Below, in pieces: positions 1 to 6,192 of a stretch of DNA of 6,961 nucleotides. The stretch's first letter is position 1; every line of letters starts with the position of its first letter. The position numbers and the translations under genes are program-made. The notes under the pieces are model-generated. The model had not been told where the DNA came from, did not search any database, and saw only the letters and a program-made list of their open reading frames with translations. Source of the stretch: Evtepia sp. GTDB taxonomy: Bacteria > Bacillota > Clostridia > Oscillospirales > Oscillospiraceae. The DNA is taken from the NCBI GenBank assembly GCA_029256465.1, contig JAQSXW010000042.1, positions 1 through 6,961 of the forward strand, given 5' to 3'.

Positions 1-554
1 CTTGAATAATGAGGATGTTCTAGCATGCCGTCCCAATGACTTTCATTGATAAAACACTCCTCATCCGAGAGAACACCGGGAACCAAACGGCAGACCGCAT
101 CCGCCACAGCAAGCGCAGGGATCTCGCCGCCAGTTAGTACAAAATCTCCTAAGGAGATTTCTTCATCCACACATTCTTCGATGAAGCGCTCGTCCACTCC
201 CTCATAATGTCCGCAGATCAAGATCAGACGTTTGTAATCTGTATTGAGGCGCTTGGCATCCGCCTGAGTAAATGTCTTGCCGACAGGAGAGAGATAAATT
301 GTGTGAATTCGCTCATTTGCCTCCGTGCATATATGCGTCCAGCATTGGTAAAGGGGATCGGCCTGCATCACAGCACCTTTACCACCACCATAGGGGTAGT
401 CATCTACCTGTTTTTGCTTGTTTAACGTATAGTCCCGAATTTGGTGACATTCAATACGGATATAACCCCGTTCCTGAGCACGTCCTAGAATGGACTCACA
501 GAGCATATCTCCAACCGTATCAGGAAATAGAGTCATAATGTCAATGCGATACAT
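1..554 (-). CDS. trmD: tRNA (guanine37-N1)-methyltransferase TrmD, C-terminus cut by window edge
   Basis: TrmD uses S-adenosylmethionine to methylate N1 of G37, next to the anticodon, in tRNAs with G36, preventing +1 frameshifting. It is a cytoplasmic SPOUT-class (trefoil knot) dimer. The ORF begins at ATG 554-552 (MYRIDIMTLFP) and runs off base 1 after 184 codons; the family is usually about 240-250 residues, so part of the C-terminal tRNA-binding domain is missing. Visible family motifs are DDYPYGGG (residues 51-58), YLSPVGK (87-93), GHYEGVDER (115-123), SLGDFVLTGGE (134-144) and RLVPGVL (156-162). The knot and SAM pocket are therefore intact. The residue aligning with the catalytic Asp169 of E. 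coli appears to be Glu171 (NESH). The start lies four bases after the rimM stop, with a GAAGGGA-like ribosome site inside the end of rimM, suggesting coupling. Identification is near certain. Confidence 0.97.
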   Translation of the reverse strand, partial: MYRIDIMTLFPDTVGDMLCESILGRAQERGYIRIECHQIRDYTLNKQKQVDDYPYGGGKGAVMQADPLYQCWTHICTEANERIHTIYLSPVGKTFTQADAKRLNTDYKRLILICGHYEGVDERFIEECVDEEISLGDFVLTGGEIPALAVADAVCRLVPGVLSDEECFINESHWDGMLEHPHYS

Positions 555-558
555 GTAG

Positions 559-1050
559 TCACATCCCTTCAATCAAACGGACTACGATGTATCCTTCCTC
601 TACATTGGTTTCCAATATAAAGGCATCCACTGCGGGTATCATATATTCACGCTCTCCGCCCCGCACCACATATACTTCGTGAGCAGGAGGAGTCAGGATA
701 TCGGCAATACTGCCTAGCACTTTACCAGTCTGGGTTTCTCGTACCTCTAGGCCGAACATATCAGCCAGAAAGTGTTTCCCTTCCGGCAAATTGATGTCTT
801 CCCGGTTGATAAATATAATCTTTTCCTTGAGACGCATGGCATCGTTGATGCTGGTGATGCCCTCGAACATAAGCAAAACGGTTTGCTTATGAACCCGGGC
901 AGACTGGACGCGAAACGGCTGCCCGTCAATATAAAAGCGATCAAACTCCAACAAAAATTCAGGCGCATCACACCAGGGAATTACCTTCAATTCACCGACA
1001 ATACCATGGGTATTGACAATTTTTCCAGCTTCCAGATACGTTTTTTTCAA
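559..1050 (-). CDS. rimM: Ribosome maturation factor RimM, TTG start
   Basis: RimM binds S19 in the 30S head and assists late 16S rRNA processing and small-subunit assembly. The protein is 163 residues, normal for the family. The N-terminal RimM barrel carries GKIVNTHGIVGELKV (residues 9-23), and the C-terminal PRC-barrel spans roughly 90-160 (FLADMFGLEV, then AHEVYVV and YMIPAV). I place the start at TTG 1050-1048: it gives the usual family N-terminus (MKKTYLEAGKI) and is preceded by AAGGAGC at 1067-1061. An in-frame ATG at 1122 would add 24 residues unlike RimM, translate through the hairpin at 1072-1107 and overlap khpA, so I reject it. The gene follows khpA after 55 bases that hold a terminator-like hairpin, and precedes trmD by four bases. 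A TTG start plus the upstream hairpin both suggest low expression compared with rpsP. Confidence 0.95.
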   Translation of the reverse strand: MKKTYLEAGKIVNTHGIVGELKVIPWCDAPEFLLEFDRFYIDGQPFRVQSARVHKQTVLLMFEGITSINDAMRLKEKIIFINREDINLPEGKHFLADMFGLEVRETQTGKVLGSIADILTPPAHEVYVVRGGEREYMIPAVDAFILETNVEEGYIVVRLIEGM

Positions 1051-1071
1051 CGATAGACACGCTCCTTGTGT

Positions 1072-1107
1072 AAAAAATGGCGGAGGCACATTGCCCCGCC
1101 ACTTTTT
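1072..1107 (-). terminator. Terminator-like hairpin between khpA and rimM (possible attenuator)
   Basis: On the minus strand a 10-bp GC-rich stem forms: TGGCGG pairs with CCGCCA (1101-1096 with 1083-1078) and GGCA pairs with TGCC (1095-1092 with 1088-1085). There is one bulged base at 1084 and a 3-nt loop at 1091-1089. Six U residues follow immediately (1077-1072). This is the classical Rho-independent form. It begins at the khpA stop codon and ends just before the rimM ribosome site. The plus strand also shows a T5 tract after the stem (1103-1107), so the element could act in both directions. No promoter is apparent between it and rimM, so partial read-through is the simplest reading. Confidence 0.75.
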
Positions 1108-1339
1108 AGTCCATAATTTCAACGGAAACCTTTTTACCCTGTCGCTGTGCGACAGAACGCATCAATATGCGGATTTCCTTGGCAATTCGGCCTTGACGGC
1201 CAATCACTTTTCCCATGTCGCTGGGATCCACCCGGAGTTCCAAGAGAACCGTTCCTTCGACAGATTCGGTTTCTTTCACATTGACAGCATTGGGATGCTC
1301 CACCAGATTCTGGGCAATATAAGTGAGAAGATCCTTCAT
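1106..1339 (-). CDS. khpA: KH-domain RNA-binding protein KhpA (YlqC family)
   Basis: This is a 77-residue single KH-domain protein. The family binds RNA and in several Firmicutes partners with KhpB/Jag to influence cell division, elongation and sRNA biology; that role is family knowledge, not visible here. The diagnostic GxxG loop is in DMGKVIGRQGRIAKEIR (about residues 41-57; GRQG is the loop). Size and position directly after rpsP match ylqC in Bacillus, although no ylqD-like gene follows. I chose ATG 1339-1337 because GGGAGGG lies just upstream and the protein then starts MKDLLTYIAQNLVEHP, as expected. A TTG at 1351 would overlap the ribosome site itself. The spacing from the rpsP stop is 13 bases. 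The stop codon TAA overlaps the outer edge of the downstream hairpin. Confidence 0.94.
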   Translation of the reverse strand: MKDLLTYIAQNLVEHPNAVNVKETESVEGTVLLELRVDPSDMGKVIGRQGRIAKEIRILMRSVAQRQGKKVSVEIMD

Positions 1340-1352
1340 GAGCCCTCCCAAA

Positions 1353-1592
1353 TTAGATGGCGCCGGCTTTTTTCAGCAAAGCCTTCACCGTTTCGGTGGG
1401 CTGAGCGCCGTTTTTGATCCAAGACTGAACGCGTTCTGCATCGATCGTAATTTCTGCAGGCTTTACCAGCGGGTTGTAAGTGCCCAGTTCCTCAATGAAA
1501 CGGCCATCGCGAGGATAGCGGGAGTCGGCAGCAACAATACGATAGAAGGGCTTTTTCTTTGCGCCCAGTCTGCGAAGTCTAATCTTAACCAT
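1353..1592 (-). CDS. rpsP: 30S ribosomal protein S16
   Basis: S16 binds 16S rRNA in the body of the 30S subunit and is needed for its assembly. The product is 79 residues, within the usual 75-90 range. The N-terminus [20 protein letters not shown] and the following [19 protein letters not shown] (about 23-41) are the family signature; the C-terminal half ([21 protein letters not shown]) is also typical. The start is ATG 1592-1590, preceded by GGAGGTGA at an 8-base spacing, the strongest ribosome site of this cluster and fitting for a ribosomal protein. A longer in-frame start at 1607 would add five residues that encode the ribosome site, so it is rejected. The gene lies 62 bases after ffh, a gap with no terminator and only a weak promoter-like pattern, so it is probably transcribed with ylxM-ffh. 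Confidence 0.98.
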   Translation of the reverse strand: MVKIRLRRLGAKKKPFYRIVAADSRYPRDGRFIEELGTYNPLVKPAEITIDAERVQSWIKNGAQPTETVKALLKKAGAI

Positions 1593-1654
1593 ATATTTCA
1601 CCTCCAAAATTGTTTACAAACTATGGAAACGTCATAAGACGAATACCAACGATA

Positions 1655-3010
1655 TTAAAAGGGAAGGCCCGGAAATTTTCCCTTCCCAAACGTGCCAAAT
1701 TTCCGTTTTCCTGCAGACATTTGGCGGGACATCTGCTTGGCCACTTGTTGTGTCATCTCAAACTGCTTCAGCATCCGATTAATATCCACAACCTGCATTC
1801 CGCAACCAGCCGCAATCCGTTTTTTTCGGCTACTGTTTAAAAGATTTGGATTTTCTCGCTCTTCGATAGTCATAGAAAGGATGATGGCTTCTGTTCGACT
1901 GAGCATTTTTCCATCAATCGCCGCATCACCCAAAGCATTGGCGTTTACCCCAGGGAGCATTGCGGCTAAGTCGGACAAAGAACCCATGCTTTTTACTTGC
2001 GAGAGCTGATCGTAGTAATCGGACAAGGTAAACCGATTTTTTTTCAGTTTTTCCTGAAGAGCAGCGGCTTTTTCAAGGTCAAATTGTTGTTCTGCTTTTT
2101 CAATGAGGGACAATACATCGCCCATGCCCAAAATACGGGAAGCCATTCGATCTGGGTGGAACACATCGATATTGTCTAGCTTTTCTCCCATACCCACAAA
2201 CTTTATTGGCTTTCCAGTCACTGCCTGAATGGATAAGGCTGCACCACCTCTAGCGTCACCATCCAGCTTGGTGAGTATCACACCGTCAATATTTAAGGCC
2301 TCATCAAAGGTTTTGGCTGCATTGACTGCGTCCTGGCCAGCCATAGCGTCTACCACCAAGAGGATTTCTGTGGGAGAGATCGCTTCTCGGACCGCCCGCA
2401 GTTCATCCATCAAAGCATCATCAATGTGGAGGCGACCAGCGGTATCTAAAAAAACGATGTCGTTACCATGTTTTTTAGCGTGCTCAATGGCTGCATTCGC
2501 AATAGTGACTGGGTTTTCCTGCCCCATTTGGAATACGGGAATGTCCAATTGACCACCAACGACTTCTAATTGTTTGATAGCAGCGGGACGGTAAATGTCG
2601 CAAGCGACCAACAAGGGGCGCTTTCCCTGCTTTTTCATGAGGCCAGCAAGCTTTGCACCGTTCGTGGTTTTGCCGGCACCTTGCAGACCCACCAGCATTA
2701 CTACAGTGGGTGGCTGAGAGGCAATGGAAAGCTTGCTGCTGCCACCACCCATAAGTGCGATAAGTTCCTGATTTACAATTTTAATGATGGTTTGAGCCGG
2801 AGTTAAACTTTCTAAGACATTAGCACCGATGGCTTCCTCGGTCACCTTGCTCACAAAGTCCTTCACGACTTTATAACTCACATCGGCTTCCAAAAGCGCT
2901 AGACGGATTTCTCGCATGGCCTCTTTGACATCAGCCTCGGTCAAACGGCCCTTATTCCGCATACGTTTAAATACGGAGGAAAGTTTTTCTGTTAAACCTT
3001 CAAATGCCAT
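1655..3010 (-). CDS. ffh: Signal recognition particle GTPase Ffh
   Basis: Ffh (SRP54) binds 4.5S/6S RNA and signal sequences emerging from ribosomes, then docks with FtsY to hand nascent membrane proteins to SecYEG. The 451 residues match the usual length (about 445-455). The N domain covers roughly 1-95. The G domain shows G1 GLQGAGKTT (108-116), G2 DIYRPAA (138-144), G3 DTAGR (189-193), G4 TKLDGDARGG (247-256) and G5 GMGEKLDN (273-280). The methionine-rich M domain follows from about 300, with the RNA-binding segment SRKKRIAAGCG (394-404), where the common GSG reads GCG, then MLKQFEMTQQVAKQMSRQM. The start ATG 3010-3008 gives MAFEGLTEKL; AGGAAGGA sits in the end of ylxM. The gap to the ylxM stop is only two bases, indicating coupling. 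A longer frame to 3058 lies within ylxM and is rejected. Confidence 0.98.
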   Translation of the reverse strand: MAFEGLTEKLSSVFKRMRNKGRLTEADVKEAMREIRLALLEADVSYKVVKDFVSKVTEEAIGANVLESLTPAQTIIKIVNQELIALMGGGSSKLSIASQPPTVVMLVGLQGAGKTTNGAKLAGLMKKQGKRPLLVACDIYRPAAIKQLEVVGGQLDIPVFQMGQENPVTIANAAIEHAKKHGNDIVFLDTAGRLHIDDALMDELRAVREAISPTEILLVVDAMAGQDAVNAAKTFDEALNIDGVILTKLDGDARGGAALSIQAVTGKPIKFVGMGEKLDNIDVFHPDRMASRILGMGDVLSLIEKAEQQFDLEKAAALQEKLKKNRFTLSDYYDQLSQVKSMGSLSDLAAMLPGVNANALGDAAIDGKMLSRTEAIILSMTIEERENPNLLNSSRKKRIAAGCGMQVVDINRMLKQFEMTQQVAKQMSRQMSAGKRKFGTFGKGKFPGLPF

Positions 3011-3012
3011 GT

Positions 3013-3381
3013 TTATTCCTTCCTCAAGGCCGAGACAGCATCTTCTAATTGCTGACACAGCACTTCCAGCTCGTTGTTTTGAATGGCTTCCTCATTGAGA
3101 AGATTAATTTTAACCAGGGTTTGCTGGAGGGAATCAATGGCCTCCTGCATTCTGTGGTACCGTCCGATGAGACCTGTTTTTTCTTCGATATCTTGAAGGG
3201 AAGCCTCTGCCCGAACAATTATGTCTCGGACACCTTGACGAGTGATCCCATAGTTTTCCGCGATTTCAGCAAGGGAGAGGTCTTCATTATAGTAAAGATC
3301 GTAGAACTCCTTTTGACGGTCTGTAAGCAGATCACCATAAAAGTCGTATAGCATGGTCATACGATAGGTTTGATGTTTCAT
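3013..3381 (-). CDS. ylxM: YlxM-family helix-turn-helix protein, SRP-associated
   Basis: YlxM is a small sigma-70-region-4-like helix-turn-helix protein encoded beside ffh in most Firmicutes. In streptococci it has been linked to SRP RNA binding and modulation of Ffh/FtsY GTPase activity. Here it is 122 residues, the usual size. LTDRQKEFYDLYYNEDLSLAEIA, then GITRQGVRD, form the characteristic region (about 19-53), with the HTH near 34-55. The C-terminal half (about 75-122) is leucine-rich and charged, consistent with a helical or coiled-coil tail. The start ATG 3381-3379 has AGGAGG at a 7-base spacing. It is the first gene of the leftward cluster, behind a strong promoter; ftsY, which precedes it in Bacillus, is not adjacent here. 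The inverted repeat in its leader leaves room for autoregulation, which is inference only. Confidence 0.95.
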   Translation of the reverse strand: MKHQTYRMTMLYDFYGDLLTDRQKEFYDLYYNEDLSLAEIAENYGITRQGVRDIIVRAEASLQDIEEKTGLIGRYHRMQEAIDSLQQTLVKINLLNEEAIQNNELEVLCQQLEDAVSALRKE

Positions 3382-3402
3382 TTCAAAACCTCCTATCTGC
3401 CA

Positions 3403-3428
3403 GTTGTAAAGTGTCTTTGCTTTACAAC
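3403..3428 (-). promoter_or_regulatory. Perfect 9-bp inverted repeat at the ylxM transcription start
   Basis: On the minus strand GTTGTAAAG (3428-3420) and CTTTACAAC (3411-3403) are exact reverse complements flanking an 8-nt spacer. The predicted start site of the ylxM promoter falls at the first arm. As DNA it could be an operator for a dimeric regulator; as RNA it would fold the extreme 5' end of the transcript into a hairpin, upstream of the ribosome site, and might stabilise the message. It has no following U-tract, so it is not a terminator. Which role applies cannot be told from sequence. Confidence 0.6.
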
Positions 3429-3434
3429 AAAACC

Positions 3435-3463
3435 ATGTTACAATAAAAAAAACGGACTGTCAA
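3435..3463 (-). promoter_or_regulatory. Sigma-A-type promoter for ylxM-ffh-rpsP cluster
   Basis: On the minus strand a perfect -35 box TTGACA (3463-3458) and a -10 box TAACAT (3440-3435) are separated by exactly 17 bases, much of them a T-tract. The predicted start of transcription is near 3428, leaving a leader of about 47 bases before the ylxM ATG. It is the best promoter match in the window and fits a highly expressed housekeeping operon. Confidence 0.88.
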
Positions 3464-3486
3464 GAAAAATCTGAATAGAATGACGT

Positions 3487-3537
3487 TAAAAAGGTAAGGA
3501 TTCCTAAAGAGGAAATCTGGAATTCTTTACTTTTTTA
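3487..3537. repeat. Imperfect long inverted repeat in the divergent promoter region
   Basis: GTAAGGATTCC (3494-3504) pairs with GGAATTCTTTAC (3519-3530) with one bulged base and one G-T wobble. Pairing extends outward through an A-tract (3488-3492) against the T6 tract (3531-3536). The loop is 14 bases. On the plus strand this resembles a weak terminator, but no plus-strand gene lies upstream that would need one. The right arm contains the proposed -35 box of the M16-lgt promoter, so an operator or cruciform role is as likely. Confidence 0.45.
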
Positions 3538-3553
3538 TAAAATGTGGTACAAT
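3526..3553 (+). promoter_or_regulatory. Promoter for the M16-M16-lgt cluster
   Basis: On the plus strand TTTACT (3526-3531) and TACAAT (3548-3553) are 16 bases apart. The -10 box matches the consensus TATAAT at five of six bases and is preceded by TGG (3545-3547), an extended -10 element, which can compensate for the weaker -35. The expected start is near 3560, giving a leader of about 70 bases before the chosen ATG at 3629. It faces away from the ylxM promoter. Confidence 0.7.
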
Positions 3554-3628
3554 ATTCCATATTAAAAGATGGTAAAGCGTGCTATGATTCCAGAGCACAA
3601 TGTGTTCCATAAGGGAGGAGTGTCCTGT

Positions 3629-4918
3629 ATGATGGAACGAAAGCACAGGGAGCTGTTGCCTGGCATTCAGCTTACCGCAGTGCAAACGAATAAGTTCAAA
3701 ACCTGTCTTCTTGCTATGACCTTTTTGCAGCCTCTTTCAACAGAAACTGCAGCAATGAATGCCCTCCTTCCAGCAGTACTCCGGCGAGGGACAAGGCAGC
3801 ACCCGGATATGGAAACCATGTCGGCTGCTTTGGATGAATTATATGGTGGGGTCATTGAACCAACGGTAAGAAAAAAGGGCGAAACCCAGTGTATCGGCTT
3901 TGTCGGTAGTTTTCTAGATGATGTATATCTTCCAGAAGAGTTTAATGTGTTAGAGTCCGCGGCAAAAATCATGGGAGAAATTCTTTTGGAGCCTGTGGGA
4001 GAACCTGGAACCTTTGAGGAATCGTATCTGGAAAGTGAAAGGGCGAATCAGATCAATCGGATTCGTTCCCGTATCAACGACAAGCAACAGTATGCAACTT
4101 ATCGTCTCATCAGTCAGATGTGTAGTGGAGAAGCCTATGGTGTGGATAAGTTGGGAGAAGAGGCAGAGGTAGCTGCCATTACCGGAGAAGGGTTGTGGCA
4201 ACGCTACGAGGCTCTACTTCAGACAGCCCCAATTGAACTCTACTATTGCGGTTCTGCGCCAGTAGAGCGAGTGGAAGCAGCGATGAAAACTGCACTTTCC
4301 GGATTGCCTCAGGGGATGCGGAAATGTGTGATAGGCAGGGAAGAAAATCCACCTTGTCAGGCACCACGTTTCTTTGGAGATTCCATGGATGTCAGTCAGG
4401 GGAAATTATCTATGGGGTTTCGTTTGGATTCACCTTGTACGGAGCCGAAAGCAGCGGCTTCGCTACTCATGTTCAATGCGATCTTTGGTGGATCAACCAA
4501 CTCCAAGCTTTTTATGAATGTACGGGAACGCTTATCTCTTTGCTATTATGCCAATAGCATGGCCGATAAACAAAAGGGAATCGTATTTGTTTCTTCAGGA
4601 GTTGACTTTAACCAATATGAACAGGCAAGAGATGAGATCTTGGCTCAATTGGATGATTGCCGTAAAGGTAAGATAGAAGTGGTTGAGTTGGAAAGTGCCA
4701 GACGATATGTGGTTAATAATCTACGTACAACAGTGGACGCACAGGGTAGACTGGAAGACTACTGGTTAGGGCAGGCCACCTCCAATCGTGAAGACGCTCC
4801 GGATGTCTTAGAGCAGGCTGTGGAAGAAGTCACCTTAGAAGAAGTCAAAAAGGTAGCTCAGAGATTGTGGCTTGACAGTGTTTATTTCCTGCAGGGGAAG
4901 GAGGGGGCAGACCTTTGA
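3629..4918 (+). CDS. M16B peptidase-like protein without zinc motif (YmfF-type partner subunit)
   Basis: This 429-residue protein has the two-domain M16 (insulinase/processing peptidase) architecture and resembles Bacillus YmfF. Where active M16 enzymes carry HXXEH, ahead of the conserved G-T, it reads ALLPA (about 45-49, before VLRRGT), so zinc catalysis is not expected. The C-terminal half keeps the substrate-binding signature LFMNVRERLSLCYYA (about 294-308), with Arg299 and Tyr306/307 as the probable Arg/Tyr pair. This pattern fits the non-catalytic half of a heterodimeric M16B enzyme whose active half is the next gene. No signal peptide or membrane segment is visible, so a cytoplasmic location is likely. 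I start at ATG 3629 because AGGGAGGAG lies at 3612-3620; the frame is open from an ATG at 3569, which lacks a ribosome site and adds 20 unconvincing residues. The substrate is unknown. Confidence 0.88.
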   Translation: MMERKHRELLPGIQLTAVQTNKFKTCLLAMTFLQPLSTETAAMNALLPAVLRRGTRQHPDMETMSAALDELYGGVIEPTVRKKGETQCIGFVGSFLDDVYLPEEFNVLESAAKIMGEILLEPVGEPGTFEESYLESERANQINRIRSRINDKQQYATYRLISQMCSGEAYGVDKLGEEAEVAAITGEGLWQRYEALLQTAPIELYYCGSAPVERVEAAMKTALSGLPQGMRKCVIGREENPPCQAPRFFGDSMDVSQGKLSMGFRLDSPCTEPKAAASLLMFNAIFGGSTNSKLFMNVRERLSLCYYANSMADKQKGIVFVSSGVDFNQYEQARDEILAQLDDCRKGKIEVVELESARRYVVNNLRTTVDAQGRLEDYWLGQATSNREDAPDVLEQAVEEVTLEEVKKVAQRLWLDSVYFLQGKEGADL

Positions 4919-6192
4919 TCAAAAAAAATTATGATCAAATTGGGGAAACCGTGTTTGAGGAACGTTTGGAAAACGGGCTTGGAGTGTTTGTATTTCCCAA
5001 ACCGGATTTTGGCAAATGTTTTGCCTTCTTTGCTACGAATTACGGTGGAATGGACACTCGGTTTTACTGGAAAAATGCATGGAAAGATACCCCTATGGGT
5101 GTAGCACACTTTCTAGAACATAAAATGTTTGACACCAAAGATGGCAACGCACTACAGACGCTGACTGCCAATGGTGCATCACCCAATGCATTTACTGGCG
5201 CTGCCTTGACAGGATATTATTTCGAGGGAAATGAAGGGTTTTATGAAAATCTGGAGACGCTTCTTTCCTTTGTTTCCGTTCCCTATTTCACAACGGAGAG
5301 TGTAGATAAAGAACAGGGCATCATTGGACAGGAAATTCAGATGATCGAAGATAACCCTAACTGGCAGGCTTATATGAACTTGATGGCTGCTTTATACCAG
5401 AATCACCCCGTGCGCAACTCTGTGGCAGGCTCAAAGGAGTCGATTTCCCAAATTACGACAGAGACTTTATATGAATGCCATGAGGCTTTTTATCATCCCA
5501 ACAACATGGTTTTATGTGTAGCCGGAAATGTAGACCCAGAACGAGTCTGTGAGCTTGCAAAAAAGATTCTTCCCAAGCAGGGAGGAGAAAAGATTCCTAG
5601 AGATTACGGCGGCGAGGAGCCAGGGACGGTATGCCAAGGTGAACGGGAATTTTTTATGGAAGTGGCTACCCCTATTCTGCAGTTGGGATTTAAACTGAAA
5701 CCGGCAAAGGAAGCAGATCGTCTACGCCAAAAGCTTTTGGGTGATTTGTTATGTGAGGCATGGATGGGAAGCTCAAGTCCACTCTATGCACGCCTGTATA
5801 GTGAAGGGCTGATCAATAGCGGATTCTTTTATGGCTATGAAGCATATTCTGATTGTGCGTTTTTGCTAGCTGGAGGGGAATGCCGAGATCCTGCGGCTGT
5901 GCGTGAGGCGATCTGGAAAGAGGCGGAGCGCATCATAAAGGAAGGCTTAGATGAGGACTTGTTCCGTCGCCTTAAGAAAGCTGCGTATGGCAATCAAGTG
6001 CGTGCGCTTAATTCATTTGAACATTTGTGTGTGGAACAGGCACGGGCCTATTTCTCTTCCGAGGATATCTGGATTTTTCCAAGGATATATGATACGATTG
6101 AGAAAACAGATTTAATACAGGCGCTTCGGGATTGGATTTCCCCAGAGCGTACCGCAATGGCGGTTATAAGGCCAAAGGAGGCGGGGAAATGA
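4915..6192 (+). CDS. M16B zinc metallopeptidase, catalytic subunit (YmfH-type), TTG start
   Basis: This is a 425-residue M16 family peptidase resembling Bacillus YmfH. The inverted zinc motif is HFLEH at 65-69 (His65 and His69 bind zinc, Glu68 is the general base). The third ligand is probably Glu140 in the segment KEQGIIGQEIQM. NGASPNAFTG (87-96), just after HXXEH, is typical of the family. The C-terminal domain (about 245-425) has no clear Arg/Tyr signature, which instead sits in the upstream partner, supporting a heterodimer. It starts at TTG 4915-4917, overlapping the previous stop by four bases (TTGA), with AAGGAGG seven to ten bases upstream; no ATG in frame would keep the N-terminal strand (VFEERLENGLGVFVFPKP). 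It has no signal peptide and is likely cytoplasmic. Natural substrates of this pair are not known; related proteins occur in peptide-processing loci, but no precursor peptide is visible here. Confidence 0.93.
   Translation: MIKKNYDQIGETVFEERLENGLGVFVFPKPDFGKCFAFFATNYGGMDTRFYWKNAWKDTPMGVAHFLEHKMFDTKDGNALQTLTANGASPNAFTGAALTGYYFEGNEGFYENLETLLSFVSVPYFTTESVDKEQGIIGQEIQMIEDNPNWQAYMNLMAALYQNHPVRNSVAGSKESISQITTETLYECHEAFYHPNNMVLCVAGNVDPERVCELAKKILPKQGGEKIPRDYGGEEPGTVCQGEREFFMEVATPILQLGFKLKPAKEADRLRQKLLGDLLCEAWMGSSSPLYARLYSEGLINSGFFYGYEAYSDCAFLLAGGECRDPAAVREAIWKEAERIIKEGLDEDLFRRLKKAAYGNQVRALNSFEHLCVEQARAYFSSEDIWIFPRIYDTIEKTDLIQALRDWISPERTAMAVIRPKEAGK

Noticed and set aside
207..538. Two overlapping plus-strand open frames (72 and 88 codons) at the left end
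   Set aside because: They lie fully antisense to trmD, have no convincing ribosome site and show no family resemblance.
1051..1122. Longer RimM N-terminus from ATG 1122
   Set aside because: It would overlap khpA, pass through the terminator-like hairpin and add residues unlike RimM; the TTG at 1050 has a ribosome site at the right distance.
1593..1654. Possible separate promoter for rpsP (TTGGTA and CATAGT, about 18 bases apart)
   Set aside because: Both boxes match poorly and the spacing is long; no terminator follows ffh, so co-transcription from ylxM is simpler.
3011..3058. Longer Ffh start at 3058
   Set aside because: The extra 16 residues lie inside ylxM and do not resemble the N domain; MAFEGLTEKL from 3010 is canonical.
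3575..3600. Short hairpin GTGCT...AGCAC in the M16 leader
   Set aside because: Only five pairs with a 10-base loop; expected by chance in a leader of this size.
3569..3628. Upstream ATG for the first M16 protein
   Set aside because: No ribosome site and only about nine bases after the predicted transcription start; ATG 3629 has a strong AGGGAGGAG upstream.
3382..3628. A small RNA gene, riboswitch or precursor peptide in the divergent intergenic region
   Set aside because: The roughly 250 bases are accounted for by two promoters, two inverted repeats and ribosome sites; no known riboswitch core, SRP RNA or plausible short peptide gene with a ribosome site was seen.
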